From Nitrospiraceae bacterium (GTDB taxonomy: Bacteria; Nitrospirota; Nitrospiria; Nitrospirales; Nitrospiraceae), in the NCBI GenBank assembly GCA_919902505.1, contig CAKKRE010000029.1, forward strand, positions 1-53,581: a DNA stretch of 53,581 nucleotides, read 5' to 3'. Below, one piece after another: positions 16,396-27,160 of the stretch (position 1 is its first letter; the number at the start of each line of letters is the position of its first letter). Below the pieces are notes generated by a model. That model did no database searches. It was not told where the DNA came from and was given only the letters and a program-made list of their open reading frames with translations. Made by a program: the position numbers and the translations under genes.

Positions 16396-16680
16396 ATGAA
16401 GCCTATCACGATTCAAGACTCCGACCAGATTCTCAACTTCCTCGCCGAAGTGGCCCTGCGCGGCAAGGGGTTTACCACCGACTGCCTGCTGGATTATGTC
16501 CTGGACGAAGGATTTACCGAACCGATCTATCTGAATGCCTCAGGTGAGGATCCGGATGCCTTCTATAAGGACCAACCTCAGGCCTGGGCGATCTACCAAG
16601 TCCGCGAGTGGAAACGAGTGCTGACCGTGTCGGGGGGCGCCGGGAAGGAACGGCGTGTGCAGATTACTGAAACCCCGTAA
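16396..16680 (+). CDS. hypothetical protein
   Basis: A 94-residue soluble protein starting MKPITIQDSDQILNFLAEVALRGKGF. It is divergent from the PqqC-like gene, with only 47 bases between the starts, so they share a control region. No motif recognised. The ribosome binding site is poor; an upstream in-frame ATG at 16342 would extend it but overlaps the divergent gene's start. Confidence 0.5.
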   Translation: MKPITIQDSDQILNFLAEVALRGKGFTTDCLLDYVLDEGFTEPIYLNASGEDPDAFYKDQPQAWAIYQVREWKRVLTVSGGAGKERRVQITETP

Positions 16681-16908
16681 GCCGTCCCTGTCGGGTCGCC
16701 GGTGCCTGCCAACCGGTGGATGGCTTCCTGCCACGCTCGCATGTGGTATGGCCGTCCTGATGGAAGGTGCAGTACTCACTCATTAGTCAGTGTATTGACC
16801 AACCGACAGAATTGCAACGAATCGCGCACTGTCAGCCGCCCGGCCGCCGGTTCCAGACAAGCCTGATCGGAATGTGGCTTCGAACTGCCGACCGGGAGAC
16901 CGACCGTC

Positions 16909-17178
16909 ATGCCAAGATACCACTCTGAGAGTTCCACGAAGCTGGTCACCTTGTGCGAATCGGGAGACGTCGGTGAGTTGGCGCTGATCAAGAGCCTGCT
17001 CGACGGCAATGGGATTACCTACGCCGTGCAGCATGAGCACGTCGGGGCGCTGTACCCCGGGGTCGCGCTATTGGGCAGCCGGGTGATGGTGGAGGAGCGG
17101 GACAAGCAGCGGGCCGAGGTGCTGCTCAGCCGTCTGGCTCTGCACATTCGTGAAACGACCGGTGATGTGGACGGATGA
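16909..17178 (+). CDS. DUF2007-type putative signal-transducing protein
   Basis: An 89-residue protein with the DUF2007 plan: LVTLCESGDVGELALIKSLLDGNGI, then a strand pair ending in a V-M-V-x-E-x-D-x-x-x-A segment. The fold resembles GlnB. Members are small, cytoplasmic and of unproven role. The start follows GGGAGACCGACCGTC, a moderate ribosome binding site. No operon partner on this strand. Confidence 0.7.
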   Translation: MPRYHSESSTKLVTLCESGDVGELALIKSLLDGNGITYAVQHEHVGALYPGVALLGSRVMVEERDKQRAEVLLSRLALHIRETTGDVDG

Positions 17179-17217
17179 CGTCTTGAGCAGCGGTCTACCG
17201 GATGGATCGACGGCCGC

Positions 17218-17670
17218 CTACGGATGACCCTTCGGTTTGACCGGCTCCGGTGTCGTGGGAATGGGCAGGCGCACATCCGAGCCCGAAAAATGCCCGCCGA
17301 TTAACTTGCCCTCTTCGAAATACAAGTAGCGGTGTTTGACGACCGCCGGACTTTCCCAGTCTTCAAAAATCCACTCTTCTCGCCGCAGCCCGTCGCTGGT
17401 GTGCGTCACATTCATTGTATTCGGGGAGCCCCAGGAGTCGAGGACCTGTTTACGGTCCATGCCGACCATCACGCGGTGGCTTTCGATGTGCTTCGAGAAG
17501 TCCGGATCCAGCCAGCCCGGCACGAAACGAAACGCGATCAGGGCGACCACGAATAACCCCAGAAACGTATGGATAATGATCCGGACCGGCCGCTGGCGGA
17601 TGAAGGGTGTCGGTTCCACCGCCGGGGGGAGGGACGAAACGGGAGTTGCAGAGGTCGTCTGATCGGTCAC
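17218..17670 (-). CDS. single-pass membrane protein with SmpA/OmlA-like outer region
   Basis: A 150-residue protein if started at the GTG 17668-17670, which has GGAAGG just upstream. A longer form starting with an ATG further up is possible. A Pro/Thr-rich N-terminus is followed by one membrane helix (IIIHTFLGLFVVALIAF). The outer part contains HRVMVGMDRKQVLDSWGSPN, like the short 'gatekeeper' motif of SmpA/BamE-type small periplasmic proteins. This likeness is an inference. It ends in a Pro-rich tail. Confidence 0.55.
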   Translation of the reverse strand: MTDQTTSATPVSSLPPAVEPTPFIRQRPVRIIIHTFLGLFVVALIAFRFVPGWLDPDFSKHIESHRVMVGMDRKQVLDSWGSPNTMNVTHTSDGLRREEWIFEDWESPAVVKHRYLYFEEGKLIGGHFSGSDVRLPIPTTPEPVKPKGHP

Positions 17671-17839
17671 AATGGTCCTTCCGTCATCGAATGGGCGAGA
17701 AGAGTGGTGGTGTTCCTGCATGCTAAACAATCGTTTTTCGGTCCGTCAAGGGAGGGGGAGGGCATGAGGGACCGGTTTCCCACCCGAGCGCCACGGTTTC
17801 GACCTGCTATGCTTGAAGCAGGACTGTGGAGGGCGACGC

Positions 17840-18499
17840 ATGGGGATATGTTGTCATTCGACCGATCGATGCCGGATGTGGCTGATCATGTTGGGGATTT
17901 GTCTGACGTGGTGGGGCGGTATGGAAGCGCAAGCGGATCCCCTCTACGTGTACACCGATGCCCAGGGACAGGCCGTCCTGACCGACAATCTGGAGGGAGT
18001 ACCGGCAGAATATCGCGGGCGTGTGCGAACGATGGCCGCTGCGGAGCCTCCACCGGCCGCTGCTCCCGCGCCTGAGGCTGCTGCAACCGTCAGCCAGTCA
18101 TCGTCTGCTTCTGGGGTGGTGGAAAACCTCCTCAATGTCATCGCGGAAAAAGTGGGGTCCCGCACAATCAAGGGGCTCACAGCCCATCAGACTGCCGTCA
18201 TCATGCTGGCCGGATTCTGCTGGCTGGCATTGCTGGTACCGATATTCTTGAGTTCCAATCCAGGCATCCGGCTGCTGTGCAAGTTTCTCCTGGTGCTGGT
18301 TGGCGTGGCCGCTCTCTATCAGGTGGCGGTCTCAGGTATGCCGTCCCTTGAGGCCGTGACTGGCTCCCCACAGCAGGGATCAGGCCAAGCGATGGAGAAT
18401 GTAATGGGGAAAATGAAAAGCCAGACCGCGGAAAGTTATCGGGCGCAAGACGCCCGCACCACCCGCCAGTTGGAGCAGATCGAACCGCCTACTCAATAA
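17840..18499 (+). CDS. DUF4124-type membrane protein
   Basis: A 219-residue protein with GGAGGG before the ATG at 17840. A signal-like hydrophobic stretch (MWLIMLGICLTWWGG) precedes ADPLYVYTDAQGQAVLTDNLEGVP, the DUF4124 motif common in small envelope proteins. After an Ala/Pro linker there are two hydrophobic helices (about residues 125-170). An amphipathic tail follows. It is probably anchored in the inner membrane with the DUF4124 part in the periplasm. Confidence 0.65.
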   Translation: MGICCHSTDRCRMWLIMLGICLTWWGGMEAQADPLYVYTDAQGQAVLTDNLEGVPAEYRGRVRTMAAAEPPPAAAPAPEAAATVSQSSSASGVVENLLNVIAEKVGSRTIKGLTAHQTAVIMLAGFCWLALLVPIFLSSNPGIRLLCKFLLVLVGVAALYQVAVSGMPSLEAVTGSPQQGSGQAMENVMGKMKSQTAESYRAQDARTTRQLEQIEPPTQ

Positions 18500-18594
18500 C
18501 GACTTCGATAGGATGAGGCGCACTGCAACAAGGGAGAGTAATGGCCCCTTGTCCGGCGACGAGTCTGGCAGAGAGAGGATCGTTCGGAAGTCGA

Positions 18595-19374
18595 TTAATC
18601 CGCGTACTTAGGCACCGGGATCTTTTTCACGGTTGGCGGGGGCGGTGGCTGTTGCGCGAAGGCCTTGGAGTAAGGGTTCAGGACCGGCTCGTGGGTGTTG
18701 CGTTGGCGGAGCTTGACCAGGGGCAAACTCTGGGTGCTGATTTCCAGGCGGTCGATCGGGGCCTTCGATGTCAGCGGATCGGGTAGTCCCTGCAGGGCGA
18801 ACATCTGAAAGGCAAGTGACCAGTCCAGGGCCTCCTTCCCCTTTTCCCGCACAAGAAAGCGCGCCTCCGGCGAAGGGTTTCCGGAGAAAAACAACAACAT
18901 GATATTGGAGCGGAAGACCGGTGCGGTGGCGTCTTCGGAGGGCTTGAACTCCGGGACGAGTTGGGGAACCTTGCTCAGGGCTACCGGCGGCGTGAATTCG
19001 ATATCTACCAGACGCACAAAGAGCGGGCGTTGGTCGTTGTGGTCGTTCGGATCGAAGGTGTAGCTGAACGAATAGCGCACGTCGATGCCGTCACGTTTGA
19101 AGATGTACACATCCTCTCCGTTTTCAGGTGAGGCCACCTTCTTGAAGTACTGATCCCAATCGTTGATCGGGTAATAGGTGAAGACGCGCAGCGCGGACTT
19201 GCGGTCACGGACCGCCTGCGGCAGGCCGAGCTTCTCGTGCAGTTCGGTTTGTGTGAGCCCGAGGTAGCCGTCGTCAAAATAGGGGCCTGCCCACAGAGGA
19301 TCGAGTCTCGACAAGACGATAGTGATACAGAACAAGCAGAGGATGATCAGGCGGGAGACTGTCTGATGCGCCAT
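18595..19374 (-). CDS. exported hypothetical protein
   Basis: A 259-residue protein with a clear signal peptide (hydrophobic IILCLFCITIVLS, cleavage probably after LWA). The segment DDGYLGLTQTELHEKLGLPQAVRD again recalls an SmpA-like motif at the mature N-terminus. The end is Pro-rich (QQPPPPPTVKKIPVPKYAD). It probably resides in the periplasm. It is divergent from metH; the starts are 188 bases apart. Confidence 0.6.
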   Translation of the reverse strand: MAHQTVSRLIILCLFCITIVLSRLDPLWAGPYFDDGYLGLTQTELHEKLGLPQAVRDRKSALRVFTYYPINDWDQYFKKVASPENGEDVYIFKRDGIDVRYSFSYTFDPNDHNDQRPLFVRLVDIEFTPPVALSKVPQLVPEFKPSEDATAPVFRSNIMLLFFSGNPSPEARFLVREKGKEALDWSLAFQMFALQGLPDPLTSKAPIDRLEISTQSLPLVKLRQRNTHEPVLNPYSKAFAQQPPPPPTVKKIPVPKYAD

Positions 19375-19459
19375 AGGATTGCCTCAGGCTCGTGCCAGAC
19401 AATGGTCGGCATCGTATCGGCCAGGGTCGTCAATGTCAAGGCAGAGCCCCCGCAATGGC

Positions 19460-19489
19460 TTGCTGAAAAAAGTCCGTTCCCGATATGAT
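19460..19489 (+). promoter_or_regulatory. possible sigma-70-type promoter of metH
   Basis: TTGCTG (19460-19465), an 18-base spacer, then TATGAT (19484-19489), 74 bases before the metH start. Each box differs from consensus by one or two bases. No B12 box or S-adenosylmethionine riboswitch was recognised in the leader. Confidence 0.45.
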
Positions 19490-19562
19490 GGCCGTCCAAT
19501 TGCCAGTCATCGGCGCAGTCGTCGCACGCCTGACGTCCGGTGGCAGAAAGACATAGGTAGTC

Positions 19563-22500
19563 ATGCCGGTACATGAAGTTCGCGAGCTCCTGCGAGAGCG
19601 CATCCTGATCCTGGACGGTGCCATGGGCACCATGATCCAGCGGTATAAGCTGGACGAAGCCGCGTTTCGCGGGGAGCGTTTTCGAAATTGGACCAAAGAT
19701 CTCAAGGGACACAACGACCTTCTGAATGTTACCCGGCCGGATGTCATTGAGGCGATTCACCGGCAGTACCTTGAAGCCGGCGCGGATATCATCGAGACCA
19801 ATACGTTCAACTCTCAGTCCGTGTCGCTGGCCGACTACGGCATGGCCGACCTGGGATATGAGCTGTCGAAAGCCGGCGCCGAATGCGCGAAGCGGGCAGT
19901 GGCACAGGTCGCCGCGGCGCAGCCCGCGCGACGCTGTTTCGTCGCGGGCGCGATCGGTCCGACCACCAAGACCTCCTCGGTCTCGACCGATTCGAACGAT
20001 GCCGCGGCGCGTGGGACGACCTATCCTGAACTGGTGCAAGCCTACGGCGAGCAGGTGCGCGGGCTGTTGGACGGCGGCGTCGATCTGCTTCTGGTGGAGA
20101 CGATCTTCGATACGCTCAACGCCAAGGCGGCATTTTTTGCGATCCAGCAGCTGTTTGCGGAAGGGGCGCGGCAGGTGCCGATCATGGCCTCGGTCACCTT
20201 TATTCAGGCCGGGAGCAATCGCGGGTTTTCGGGCCAGACGGTCGAAGGGTTTTGGAATTCGATCTCGCATGTGCCGTTGCTCAGCGTGGGCATGAACTGC
20301 GCATTGGGGCCGAAAGAAATGCGGCCCTTGATCGAAGAGCTCTCGCAGATTGCGCCGATTTTTGTGAGCAGCCATCCGAATGCCGGATTGCCCAATCCAT
20401 TACTGCCGACAGGATTTCCGGAAACGCCGGATTCGTTGGCGCCACAGCTGCGCGAGTGGGCGCAGAACGGCTGGCTCAATATCGTCGGCGGCTGCTGCGG
20501 GACGACGCCCGACCATATCCGTTCGATCACCTCGGCCGTGAAAGGGGTGACGCCACGGCAGCCCTCCAAGGTCGATCCCTACTTGCGGCTGAGCGGCCTG
20601 GAGGCCTTGACGGTGCGGCCTGAGTCGAATTTCGTCAATGTCGGGGAGCGTACCAATATCACCGGCTCACCGGCCTTTTCCAAGCTGATTCTGGCCGGCG
20701 ATTATGACAAAGCGCTGACTGTTGCGCGTCAGCAGGTGGAAGGCGGGGCGCAGGTCATCGATATTAATATGGACGAAGGCATGCTGGACTCCAAAGGGGC
20801 GATGCAGAAGTTTCTGCGGCTGCTGGCGGCGGAATCGGACATCGCCCGGGTGCCGATCATGGTGGACAGTTCCAAATGGGAGGTCATCGAAGAGGGCCTT
20901 CGCAACATGCAGGGGAAGGGCATCGTCAATTCCATCAGTCTGAAGGAAGGCGAGGCGAAGTTTCTCGACCAGGCCCGGCTCATTCGTCGGTACGGCGCGG
21001 CGATCGTGGTCATGGCGTTCGATGAACGGGGGCAGGCCGACTCGGTCGCGCGACGGATCGAGATTTGTGAACGCTCCTATCGCCTGCTGACGGAACAGGT
21101 GGGGGTGCCGCCGCAGGATATTATATTCGATCCCAACATTCTCACGGTCGCGACCGGCCTTGAAGAACACAACAATTACGCGGTCGATTTTATCGAAGCC
21201 ACCGGATGGATCAAGCAGCACCTGCCGTTGGCAAAAGTCAGCGGCGGCGTCAGTAATATTTCGTTCTCGTTCCGCGGCAACAACGTGGTACGCGAGGCCA
21301 TGCACGCCGCGTTCCTCTACCATGCCATTCAAGCCGGCCTCGACATGGGCATCGTCAATGCGGGACAGCTGGCGGTGTATGAGGAGATTCCCAAGGACCT
21401 GCTGGCGCTCGTCGAAGATGTGCTCTTGAATCGAAGGCCCGACGCGACGGAACGGCTGGTTGCCTTCGCGGAAACGGTCAAACAAAAGGGCAAAGCCGCG
21501 GTGAAGGACGACGAGTGGCGGACAAGGCCGGTCGAGGAGCGTTTGGCCCATGCGCTGGTGAAGGGATTGACCGACTATATCGATCAGGACGTGGAGGAGG
21601 CGAGGCAGAAGTCCTCCCGGCCGCTCGACGTGATCGAGGGACCGCTGATGGCGGGCATGAACATTGTCGGCGATCTCTTCGGATCGGGAAAAATGTTCCT
21701 GCCGCAAGTGGTGAAGAGCGCCAGGGTCATGAAGAAAGCCGTGGCCTATCTCATGCCGTTTATGGAAGCCGAAAAGTTACGGTTGGGCACATCCCGCGCG
21801 AACGGCAAGATCCTACTCGCGACCGTCAAGGGCGATGTGCACGATATCGGCAAGAATATCGTGGGCGTGGTGCTGGGCTGCAACAACTATGAGGTGATCG
21901 ACCTGGGCGTGATGGTGTCTTGCGAAAAGATTCTGGCGGCCGCGCGTGAGCATCAGGTGGATGTCGTCGGTCTGAGCGGTTTGATCACTCCGTCGTTGGA
22001 TGAAATGGTGCATGTGGCCAAGGAGATGACGCGTCAGGGGTTTACGGTGCCATTGCTCATCGGCGGCGCTACGACCAGCAAGGCCCACACGGCCGTGAAA
22101 ATTGCCCCTTCGTACGGTAATGCGACGGTGCACGTGCTCGACGCCTCCCGCGCCGTCGGTGTCGTGGGCAGTCTGATCAATGAAGAGCAACGGGAGGGGT
22201 ACTCCGCCAACGTTCGTGCCGACTATGACCGCATCCGGCAGGCGCATCAGGACCGTGGGCCGAAAACCCTGCGTAGTCTGGAGGAAGCCCGGAAGCGCCG
22301 ACTGCCGACCGATTGGGCCGCTGCCGATATTCCCACGCCGTCATTTACCGGCGTGCGTCAGATCGATCGGATGCCCTTGCGCGAGTTGGTGCCCTACATC
22401 GATTGGTCGCCCTTTTTCCATACGTGGGAATTGCGCGGCCGGTATCCGGCGATTCTGGACGATGCCACGGTGGGACCGAAGGCCAAGGAACTGTTCGCCG

Positions 22501-23246
22501 ATGCGCAGGCTTTGCTGGAGGAGATTATCCAGGGTGAGTTGCTGACGGCTCGCGGTGTCTACGGGTTCTTTCCCGCCAACAGCGCGGGCGACGACATTCA
22601 TCTCTATCGGAATGCAGATCGACGTGAGGTGCTGGCCACCTTCCACACGCTCCGGCAACAGATGGAGAAGCCAGCCGACCAATTCAACCTGGCGCTCGCG
22701 GATTATGTCGCACCCAGGGAGTCCGGGCGCGCCGACTACGTGGGCGCGTTCGTGGTGACGGCCGGCATCGGCGTGCCGGCGCTCTGCGCGAAGTACGAGA
22801 AAGATCATGACGACTACAATTCCATCATGGTCAAGGCCCTGGCGGATCGGCTGGCGGAAGCCTTTGCCGAATGGCTGCATAAACAGGCACGGCTCGAATG
22901 GGGATATGGGAAGACGGAAGACCTCACGAACGAAGACATGATTCGCGAGCGGTATCGGGGGATCCGGCCGGCTCCCGGATATCCGGCCTGTCCGGATCAT
23001 ACCGAGAAGCGGACGCTGTTCGATGTACTGAACGCCGAGACTCAATCAGGGGTGACGCTGACCGAATCCTACGCCATGTTGCCGGCCGCTGCGGTCAGTG
23101 GCTTGTATTTTGCGCATCCGGAGGCGAAGTATTTTGCCGTGGGAAAAATCAATCGCGACCAGGTGGAGGATTACGCGACCCGAAAGAAACTACCGATCAG
23201 CGAGGTAGAGCGGTGGCTGGCTCCGAATCTCAACTATGATACGTAG
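19563..23246 (+). CDS. metH: cobalamin-dependent methionine synthase
   Basis: A full-length 1227-residue MetH, which moves a methyl group from methyltetrahydrofolate to homocysteine through cobalamin. Domains in order: homocysteine-binding (about 1-325, zinc cysteines C246, C311, C312), pterin-binding ([16 protein letters not shown], about 350-620), cap plus B12-binding (cap about 640-740; GDVHDIG with lower ligand H760), and reactivation domain ([12 protein letters not shown], about 900-1227). All key residues are present, with positions almost equal to E. coli MetH. It is a single-gene unit. The end is followed by a family C repeat. The organism must make or import cobalamin. Confidence 0.97.
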   Translation: MPVHEVRELLRERILILDGAMGTMIQRYKLDEAAFRGERFRNWTKDLKGHNDLLNVTRPDVIEAIHRQYLEAGADIIETNTFNSQSVSLADYGMADLGYELSKAGAECAKRAVAQVAAAQPARRCFVAGAIGPTTKTSSVSTDSNDAAARGTTYPELVQAYGEQVRGLLDGGVDLLLVETIFDTLNAKAAFFAIQQLFAEGARQVPIMASVTFIQAGSNRGFSGQTVEGFWNSISHVPLLSVGMNCALGPKEMRPLIEELSQIAPIFVSSHPNAGLPNPLLPTGFPETPDSLAPQLREWAQNGWLNIVGGCCGTTPDHIRSITSAVKGVTPRQPSKVDPYLRLSGLEALTVRPESNFVNVGERTNITGSPAFSKLILAGDYDKALTVARQQVEGGAQVIDINMDEGMLDSKGAMQKFLRLLAAESDIARVPIMVDSSKWEVIEEGLRNMQGKGIVNSISLKEGEAKFLDQARLIRRYGAAIVVMAFDERGQADSVARRIEICERSYRLLTEQVGVPPQDIIFDPNILTVATGLEEHNNYAVDFIEATGWIKQHLPLAKVSGGVSNISFSFRGNNVVREAMHAAFLYHAIQAGLDMGIVNAGQLAVYEEIPKDLLALVEDVLLNRRPDATERLVAFAETVKQKGKAAVKDDEWRTRPVEERLAHALVKGLTDYIDQDVEEARQKSSRPLDVIEGPLMAGMNIVGDLFGSGKMFLPQVVKSARVMKKAVAYLMPFMEAEKLRLGTSRANGKILLATVKGDVHDIGKNIVGVVLGCNNYEVIDLGVMVSCEKILAAAREHQVDVVGLSGLITPSLDEMVHVAKEMTRQGFTVPLLIGGATTSKAHTAVKIAPSYGNATVHVLDASRAVGVVGSLINEEQREGYSANVRADYDRIRQAHQDRGPKTLRSLEEARKRRLPTDWAAADIPTPSFTGVRQIDRMPLRELVPYIDWSPFFHTWELRGRYPAILDDATVGPKAKELFADAQALLEEIIQGELLTARGVYGFFPANSAGDDIHLYRNADRREVLATFHTLRQQMEKPADQFNLALADYVAPRESGRADYVGAFVVTAGIGVPALCAKYEKDHDDYNSIMVKALADRLAEAFAEWLHKQARLEWGYGKTEDLTNEDMIRERYRGIRPAPGYPACPDHTEKRTLFDVLNAETQSGVTLTESYAMLPAAAVSGLYFAHPEAKYFAVGKINRDQVEDYATRKKLPISEVERWLAPNLNYDT

Positions 23247-23259
23247 TTGAGAAGGGCCG

Positions 23260-23346
23260 ATGGCAGATCGCATATAGCTTATGGCGGACAGAAAGGGCGA
23301 GGAAGGCTCCGGCCTCTAGGCTATCAGCCATAGGCCATACGCTCTT
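23260..23346. repeat. family C hairpin repeat, copy 1
   Basis: Between the convergent ends of metH and the 23356 gene. The left arm has GCATATAGCTTATGGC; the right arm has GCTATCAGCCATAGGCCATACGCT. The arms are imperfect inverted copies built from short AGC-TATAGC / GCC-ATA-GC units. Base composition is richer in AT than the genes around it. Confidence 0.55.
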
Positions 23347-23355
23347 ACCTTCCGA

Positions 23356-23853
23356 TTAGTTTTTGACGGCTTCGAGGGGCGAGGCAATGGCAGGGGAGGC
23401 GGACACGCCGGCGATGACACTCGTGAGCGAGGTCTTGATCCAATGATATCGTTTCTCCGCCCACCTGTTAAACTCCTCCGAATTGTCAAACACCAGTTCC
23501 CAGGCTTTGGCGGCATCCAGCAGTAAGAGCTGGTGCGGCTGATTCTGTCCCGGGAAATACACCACCAGCACCGCCGATTTTCCGGTGAGACTGATATCCG
23601 TAAAGACGTGGATCATGGCTGCCGCGGGAAGCGGGATATCGCGCGTGGCGGCTTCGACCAGCGGTTGATACAGCCGGTGCAGCAGGTGCGTCGTATCTTC
23701 ATATGGGCAGGCGGTTCGCAGGAGCCGGGGATTGGGCTTGTCGCCGAACAGATTGTCCGTCAGATAGGTGGCGGCTTCCCAGGTCGGCATCATGCCCGAT
23801 GAGGCGAGGTTTTCACACAGATAGGCGATCCAATTGCGTGATGCGCGGGTCAT
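23356..23853 (-). CDS. hypothetical protein translationally coupled to the HD-GYP regulator
   Basis: A 165-residue protein starting MTRASRNWIAYLCENLASSGMMP. Its ATG overlaps the TGA of the HD-GYP regulator as ATGA, with GGGGGAGG in front, so the two are made together. A region near VFTDISLTGKSAVLVVYFPGQNQ looks like paired strands. No known domain is recognised. It may act with the regulator's c-di-GMP signalling; that is context only. Confidence 0.6.
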   Translation of the reverse strand: MTRASRNWIAYLCENLASSGMMPTWEAATYLTDNLFGDKPNPRLLRTACPYEDTTHLLHRLYQPLVEAATRDIPLPAAAMIHVFTDISLTGKSAVLVVYFPGQNQPHQLLLLDAAKAWELVFDNSEEFNRWAEKRYHWIKTSLTSVIAGVSASPAIASPLEAVKN

Positions 23854-25028
23854 GCGACCTCCCCCTGATCCTGTGTGATGGCGCGGTGGCGGGAGGTGGA
23901 GAGCCAAGTCGGATCGGCAAATTGATCGTAAATGCGCGTGATCTCTTCCATCGAGTCGAAGAAGATATCCAGCAGTTCCGGATCGAAGTGTTTACCCCGT
24001 TCCTTGAGCATCAGTTCCTTCGCGTGATCGAAAGCATAGGCCGGCTTGTAGACACGCTGGGTCGTGAGGGCGTCGAAGTTATCGGCGATGGCGGTGATAC
24101 GGCCTTCGAGCGGGATCGTCTCGCCTTTGAGTCCGCGCGGGTAGCCGGTGCCGTCGAAGCGTTCGTGGTGCGTCCAGGCGATGAGCGCGGCGACTTTCAA
24201 CAGTTCCGAATCGGAACCGGCCAGAATCCGGTACCCGATTTCCGTATGCTGGGTGATCACCTTGAATTCTTCGGGGGTGAACTTGCCGGGTTTGAGCAGC
24301 ACATGGTCCGGAGTGCCGATCTTGCCGATGTCGTGCATGGGACTGGCGGTGCGGATGAGATCGCACCGCTCAGGTGAGAGCCCGTAGCGACGGGCCAGCA
24401 GTTCGCAGTAGTGACTCATCCGTTGAATATGCTGCGCGGTTGAGCTGTCACGATATTCGGCGGCGATCGCGAGCCGCTGAATGGTTTCTTCGCGGGAGAG
24501 GCGCAGTTCCTTCTCGCTCCGCTCCAGCCACTCAAGTGCCTGCTGAAGGGCAATTGTCCTGGTCCTGACGACTTCTTCCAGATTCTCCCGGTGCATGGCG
24601 TTTTCAATTTCCAACTTGCGTCGCCGCAACGCGTTAGCGACGTTGATCAGGACTTCATTCGCCTCGAACGGCTTGATGACGTAGCCGAAGGCGCCCATAT
24701 CCAAGGCCGCATTCGCGAGGACGGGGCTGTCGAGGCCCGTAATCATGATAACGGCGGTGCTGGGGTATTGCGTCAGGATGTGGCGAATGAGATCCATGCC
24801 GGATTCGCCCGGCATGTTCACGTCACACAGCACCAACGCATAGGAGCCGCTTTCCATCCGTTGACGGGCTTCGCGCGCTTCTCCCGCCAGCGCCACCTTG
24901 TATCCGTGGGGTTCGAGAAGGTAGCCCAGCAATCGACGGATAGGTTCTTCATCGTCCACAATCAGGATGTTGCGGTTTTCGAGGATGGCTTGCTGGGTGG
25001 TGACTTCGGTGACGTTCGGAATGCTCAT
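23850..25028 (-). CDS. response regulator with HD-GYP domain (c-di-GMP phosphodiesterase type)
   Basis: A 392-residue RpfG-type protein. Residues about 18-135 form a receiver domain (ILIVDDEEP, phospho-acceptor Asp in LVLCDVNMPGESG). A coiled linker follows. The HD-GYP domain (about 185-370) keeps the catalytic signatures MHDIGKIG, THHERFDGTGYPRGLKG and ADNFDALT, so it should hydrolyse c-di-GMP when phosphorylated. It is the first gene of a two-gene operon. No sensor kinase lies beside it. Confidence 0.92.
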   Translation of the reverse strand: MSIPNVTEVTTQQAILENRNILIVDDEEPIRRLLGYLLEPHGYKVALAGEAREARQRMESGSYALVLCDVNMPGESGMDLIRHILTQYPSTAVIMITGLDSPVLANAALDMGAFGYVIKPFEANEVLINVANALRRRKLEIENAMHRENLEEVVRTRTIALQQALEWLERSEKELRLSREETIQRLAIAAEYRDSSTAQHIQRMSHYCELLARRYGLSPERCDLIRTASPMHDIGKIGTPDHVLLKPGKFTPEEFKVITQHTEIGYRILAGSDSELLKVAALIAWTHHERFDGTGYPRGLKGETIPLEGRITAIADNFDALTTQRVYKPAYAFDHAKELMLKERGKHFDPELLDIFFDSMEEITRIYDQFADPTWLSTSRHRAITQDQGEVA

Positions 25029-25501
25029 ATGGTTCGCCGGGCTAGGTTAATCGTGGTGGTCGATCAGCAATAGAGTCAGTATCGGTCGTTGGGCGCAAAG
25101 TCTGAAGTGCGTGATGGATTGAGGGGGAAAAGCACCTTTTATGCCACTTAGGCCGCGGTGCGACAACTGTCCCGTACTGCCCGCCCATTGCTGCATCGAT
25201 GCTGGAAACTCTGTTCTGTCGGGACAAGATCCGACGAGTGACAGTTGCCAGCCACTCTATTCCGCCCGGGGCTGAGATCGTCAACTCTGACGCTCGTTCG
25301 TTGATCTTTGAGCAGGCGGCGTTCGCGAGGGGGCAGCAACCTGCACTCTCACGCTGGATTATACAGGGGGCTTTCCCGATTGCCAGCCGAAACGCAGTTT
25401 GAGAAACCGGGCACCGGTCGCGCGGCTGGATTTGCTCTTTGAAGCCCCGTTCACTATAATCCGCTCCTTTAGATTTGCTGTGCAGGAAGGAGTGCGACTC
25501 A
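25029..25501. other. divergent control region between HD-GYP gene and rph
   Basis: A 473-base gap between divergent genes. It holds a good promoter for rph (25432-25460) and an inverted pair ACAACTGTC / GACAGTTG (near 25161 and 25240), which could be an operator or chance. No gene with a ribosome binding site was found in it. Confidence 0.4.
25432..25460 (+). promoter_or_regulatory. sigma-70-type promoter of rph-rdgB
   Basis: TTGCTC (25432-25437), a 17-base spacer, and a perfect TATAAT (25455-25460), 41 bases before the rph start. This is the best promoter match I saw in the window. Confidence 0.6.
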
Positions 25502-26245
25502 ATGGCGAGCGGAGCAGGGCTAGGTCGAATCGATGGCCGTCGGCGGGATCAAATCCGCCCGGTCAAGGTGACGCGCAATTTTACGAAACATGCCGAAGGC
25601 TCCGTCTTGATCGAAATGGGGGACACCAAGGTCATCTGCACGGCTTCGATTGAAGAAAAAGTTCCGCCGTTTTTGAAGGGTAAGGGGGCCGGCTGGGTGA
25701 CCGCCGAATATGCCATGCTGCCCCGGGCCACGCACGATCGTTCGCCCCGGGAATCGGTCAAGGGTAAGCAGGGCGGCCGTACGTTGGAGATTCAGCGGCT
25801 GGTCGGACGCGCGCTCCGTGCCGTCATCGATACGGGGCGTCTGGGCGAACGGACGATCTGGATCGATTGTGACGTAATTCAAGCCGACGGCGGCACACGC
25901 ACCGCCTCGATCACCGGCGCGTTCATCGCGCTTGCGGACGCAGTCGCCGTGTTAAAGAAGAAAGACTTGATCAAGGGCAATCCACTGACCGACTACCTGG
26001 CGGCCATCAGTATCGGCAAAGTCGGGGGGCAGGTCATGGTGGACCTGGCCTACGAAGAAGACTCGCATGCCGAGGTGGATTTGAATCTGGTGATGACCGG
26101 CGCAGGGCAGTACGTCGAGGTGCAGGGGACGGCGGAAAAGACGCCGTTCAATAAGAAAGATATGGATGAGTTTCTCGATCTCGGGTGGGGCGCGATCCGT
26201 GAATTGGTCGATCTGCAAAAGTCGTTGATCGGCGCGCTGGGTTAA
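25502..26245 (+). CDS. rph: ribonuclease PH
   Basis: A 247-residue phosphorolytic 3'-5' exoribonuclease that trims tRNA 3' ends. It starts after GGAAGGAG with [19 protein letters not shown], the family's opening. Later parts include the [14 protein letters not shown] stretch, [16 protein letters not shown] and [22 protein letters not shown], all typical. An upstream in-frame ATG at 25475 is less likely. Followed after two bases by rdgB and then by two tRNA genes, so the order links RNA processing with its substrates. Confidence 0.96.
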   Translation: MASGAGLGRIDGRRRDQIRPVKVTRNFTKHAEGSVLIEMGDTKVICTASIEEKVPPFLKGKGAGWVTAEYAMLPRATHDRSPRESVKGKQGGRTLEIQRLVGRALRAVIDTGRLGERTIWIDCDVIQADGGTRTASITGAFIALADAVAVLKKKDLIKGNPLTDYLAAISIGKVGGQVMVDLAYEEDSHAEVDLNLVMTGAGQYVEVQGTAEKTPFNKKDMDEFLDLGWGAIRELVDLQKSLIGALG

Positions 26246-26247
26246 CC

Positions 26248-26852
26248 ATGCAGATTGTGCTGGCGACCAGGAATCAGCATAAGAAGCAGGAGCTGGTTGC
26301 TCTGTTAGGGGGGCTGGATATCACGATTCGTACACTGGACGATTTTCCCGACGCGCCTGACGTGGTGGAAGACGGCGAGACCTGTGAAGCCAATGCGATG
26401 AAAAAGGCCGTCGAGATCGCCCGGTATACGGGACTGCCGGCGGTGGCAGATGACACCGGGTTGGAGGTCGATGCCCTTGGCGGGCGCCCGGGAGCCTTTG
26501 CGGCGCGGTACGCCGGTGAACAGGCCAGCTACGAAGACAATTGGCGGAAGTTATTGCAGGAGCTTCGCGGTGTTCCGGCAGAAAATCGAGGTGCCCGCTT
26601 TGTGACCGTGGCGGCCATCGCATTTCCTGCCGGCAAGACGCGTTGTGCTAAAGGTGTGTTAGAAGGAGTCATTGCCGAAGAGGCGGTGGGCTCCCGTGGT
26701 TTCGGGTATGATCCGGTCTTTTTCCTGCCGGAGTATCATCAGACTCTGGCCCAGCTGTCGCCGGAGGTGAAAAATCGAATCAGCCATCGGGCCCGTGCCT
26801 TTACCCAGGCCAGGACTCTGCTTGAGCAGATGATGGCGGAACAGAACTCAGT

Positions 26853-26862
<10 letters not shown>
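26248..26862 (+). CDS. rdgB: XTP/dITP diphosphatase (non-canonical purine NTP pyrophosphatase)
   Basis: A 204-residue house-cleaning enzyme that hydrolyses XTP and dITP. It starts MQIVLATRNQHKKQEL and has the metal/base-binding DDTGLEVDALGGRPGAFAARYAG and GFGYDPVFFLPE segments. It sits two bases after rph, so they share the promoter at 25432. Its TAG stop (26860-26862) lies inside tRNA-Pro as bases 8-10, a 10-base overlap. Confidence 0.95.
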
Positions 26863-26931
<69 letters not shown>

Positions 26932-27062
26932 CAAAGCTTGCTCGACCCGGCACGTCAACTGTGGCGGAAACACTCACGATCACCAGTGAGACCAGATTCT
27001 TGCAGGTGCGGCCCGGGGACCATACGATCAATTTGGGCGGCCTGACAAACACCACCAGCATC

Positions 27063-27139
<77 letters not shown>

Positions 27140-27160
27140 CCTTCTCAACGTGTTCCTGAC

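Noticed and set aside
19375-19562. B12 riboswitch before metH
   Set aside because: No B12 box or matching stem pattern could be found in the 188-base leader.
20667-21707. 346-codon open frame on the minus strand inside metH
   Set aside because: Antisense to the pterin and cap domains of a certain gene; composition rich in His and Arg as in shadows.
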